From: Phyllobacterium zundukense
GTDB lineage: Bacteria; Pseudomonadota; Alphaproteobacteria; Rhizobiales; Rhizobiaceae
Assembly: GCF_025452195.1 (NCBI RefSeq)
Contig: NZ_CP104970.1
Location: 1-64,000, forward strand
Length of the DNA stretch: 64,000 nucleotides
Direction: 5' to 3'
The notes under the pieces are model-generated. The model was not told where the DNA came from. It searched no databases and saw nothing but the letters and a program-made list of their open reading frames with translations. Shown piece by piece: positions 63,518-64,000 of the stretch. Every line of letters begins with the position of its first letter. Within the stretch, counting starts at the first letter, position 1. The translations under genes and the position numbers were made by a program.

Positions 63518-63533
63518 TAAAACAAATGTTGCA
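63518..63533 (+). promoter_or_regulatory. Shared regulon element before the broken amidotransferase copy
   Basis: TAAAACAAATGTTGCA, 50-65 bp upstream of the remnant's start. It is intact although its gene is dead. Confidence 0.72.
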
Positions 63534-63582
63534 TCTTATTCAATAATGAATTAAACGGATCAAGTTCATATGAGGGGCCGAA

Positions 63583-63817
63583 ATGAATGAGAGCAAAGAC
63601 TTTACGTGGCGGGATTTATGCGGTCGCATCTACGGGTGTCCGCCCACTGCCTCGTCAGCCGCTTGTTGCCATTTCGGCGGATGTCGTTGAGCTATACAAA
63701 TATCTCTGACTGATTGTAACGGGGTCCGGGTCAAATGTGCATCCATCGCTCTATGGCGGTGACGGGAGTCAGGCAAATGGTCCCTACTATCCTGCGAGGG
63801 ATCCGACCACATTGCCG
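63583..63817 (+). pseudogene. Class I amidotransferase gene remnant
   Basis: After a worn start (ATG 63583), the frame matching the intact gene at 51081-51932 reads RPLPRQPLVAISADVVELYK. A deletion of about 41 codons then creates a TGA at the join, and LIVTGSGSNVHPSLYGGDGS and PARDPTTLP follow. The homology ends at about 63817, where it is joined head-on to an SBP fragment. The catalytic cysteine, histidine and glutamate are absent. Confidence 0.87.
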
Positions 63818-64000
63818 CCTGCATACATATCTGGCGGCTCCGCACGCGGCACATAATTTAAGTTGCGATCGTAAGTAACGCTTGCGCCCGGCTTGGCGAG
63901 ATCAAGATTGAACTTGAAAGGCCCCGACCCAATATTCGCGGTAACCTGCTGGGTTGGGGGACGAATTGCATCCTTCTCTCGCATGACAAAAATACGTTCG
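63818..64000 (-). pseudogene. SBP gene fragment, runs off the window edge
   Basis: The minus strand reads VMREKDAIRPPTQQVTANIG, SGPFKFNLDLAKPGASVTYD and RNLNYVPRAE then GGNVV. This is the middle of a family 5 SBP like those at 39952, 56203 and 61770. Homology stops near 63818 at the junction with the amidotransferase remnant, so the C-terminal half is missing. Whether the 5' half beyond the window is intact cannot be seen. Confidence 0.82.

Noticed and set aside
1..64000. CRISPR arrays, tRNA or rRNA genes, nod boxes, replication or transfer genes
   Set aside because: Looked for while reading; no regularly spaced repeats, no cloverleaf with CCA-type end, and no clear nod box or rep/tra gene was seen.

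Overview
The window looks like an accessory replicon of a rhizobial alphaproteobacterium, most plausibly a symbiotic plasmid or symbiosis island. The basis is the gene content: paralogous peptide and polyamine-type ABC transporters, Lrp and RpiR regulators, class III aminotransferases, EutB/EutC-like enzymes, a rhizobial-type malonyl-CoA synthetase, and IS66, IS21, IS110 and IS1595 elements, with many broken genes. From memory, and unverified here, the combination resembles the y4t/y4u and y4f regions of the Sinorhizobium fredii NGR234 symbiotic plasmid. No replication, transfer, nod or nif gene was recognised.

Layout. (1) 1-9.4 kb: aminotransferase (partial), aldehyde dehydrogenase, a shortened aspartase, a translationally coupled EutB-EutC pair, a wrecked CapA gene, an M14-like DUF2817 hydrolase and an Asp/Glu-racemase-like protein. 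(2) 10.1-20.3 kb: an Lrp regulator facing a frameshifted saccharopine/lysine dehydrogenase-like gene, a second Lrp gene, an orphan spermidine/putrescine-type binding protein, MatB malonyl-CoA synthetase, an M20 peptidase and an enoyl-CoA hydratase (both frameshifted), and an amidase. (3) 20.5-26.6 kb: an IS110 element, a near-copy of the binding protein with its upstream region, then its ATPase and a fused double permease. (4) 26.7-31.5 kb: a dad (D-alanine) locus destroyed twice. dadA is split by an IS66 element whose ends and 8-bp target duplication can be read exactly, and the alanine racemase gene is frameshifted. (5) 31.5-39.3 kb: P1 (DmpA-like) aminopeptidase, two RpiR regulators, aminotransferase, carboxymuconolactone-decarboxylase-like protein, Lrp, and an M20 amidohydrolase. 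(6) 39.9-49.0 kb: a peptide ABC transporter operon (SBP, broken SBP, DppB, C, D, F), then CapA-like and ectoine-hydrolase/creatinase-like (M24) genes, closed by a strong terminator. (7) 49.3-52 kb: gamma-glutamyltransferase-like and class I glutamine amidotransferase-like genes. (8) 52.2-56.0 kb: an IS21 element with an IS1595 element nested inside istB; both have perfect 8-bp target duplications. (9) 56.2-64 kb: two more intact SBP paralogues, plus remnants of the M24, SBP, dppB, S9 peptidase and amidotransferase genes.

How it works together. Intact genes in the right half encode uptake of peptide-like compounds (three related SBPs, one DppBCDF) and a set of hydrolases that act on unusual amide bonds: gamma-glutamyl, D-amino or beta-peptide, N-acyl and ectoine-like. 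Aminotransferase and aldehyde dehydrogenase could then feed central metabolism. A 16-bp element, approximately TAAAACAWWTGTTGCA, lies in one orientation upstream of the aminotransferase, all three intact SBP genes, the broken SBP gene ahead of dppB, the amidotransferase gene and its broken copy. I read this as a single regulon, possibly controlled by the RpiR protein encoded divergently from one of the sites. It is the best candidate here for an undescribed system. Its substrate is not evident from sequence.
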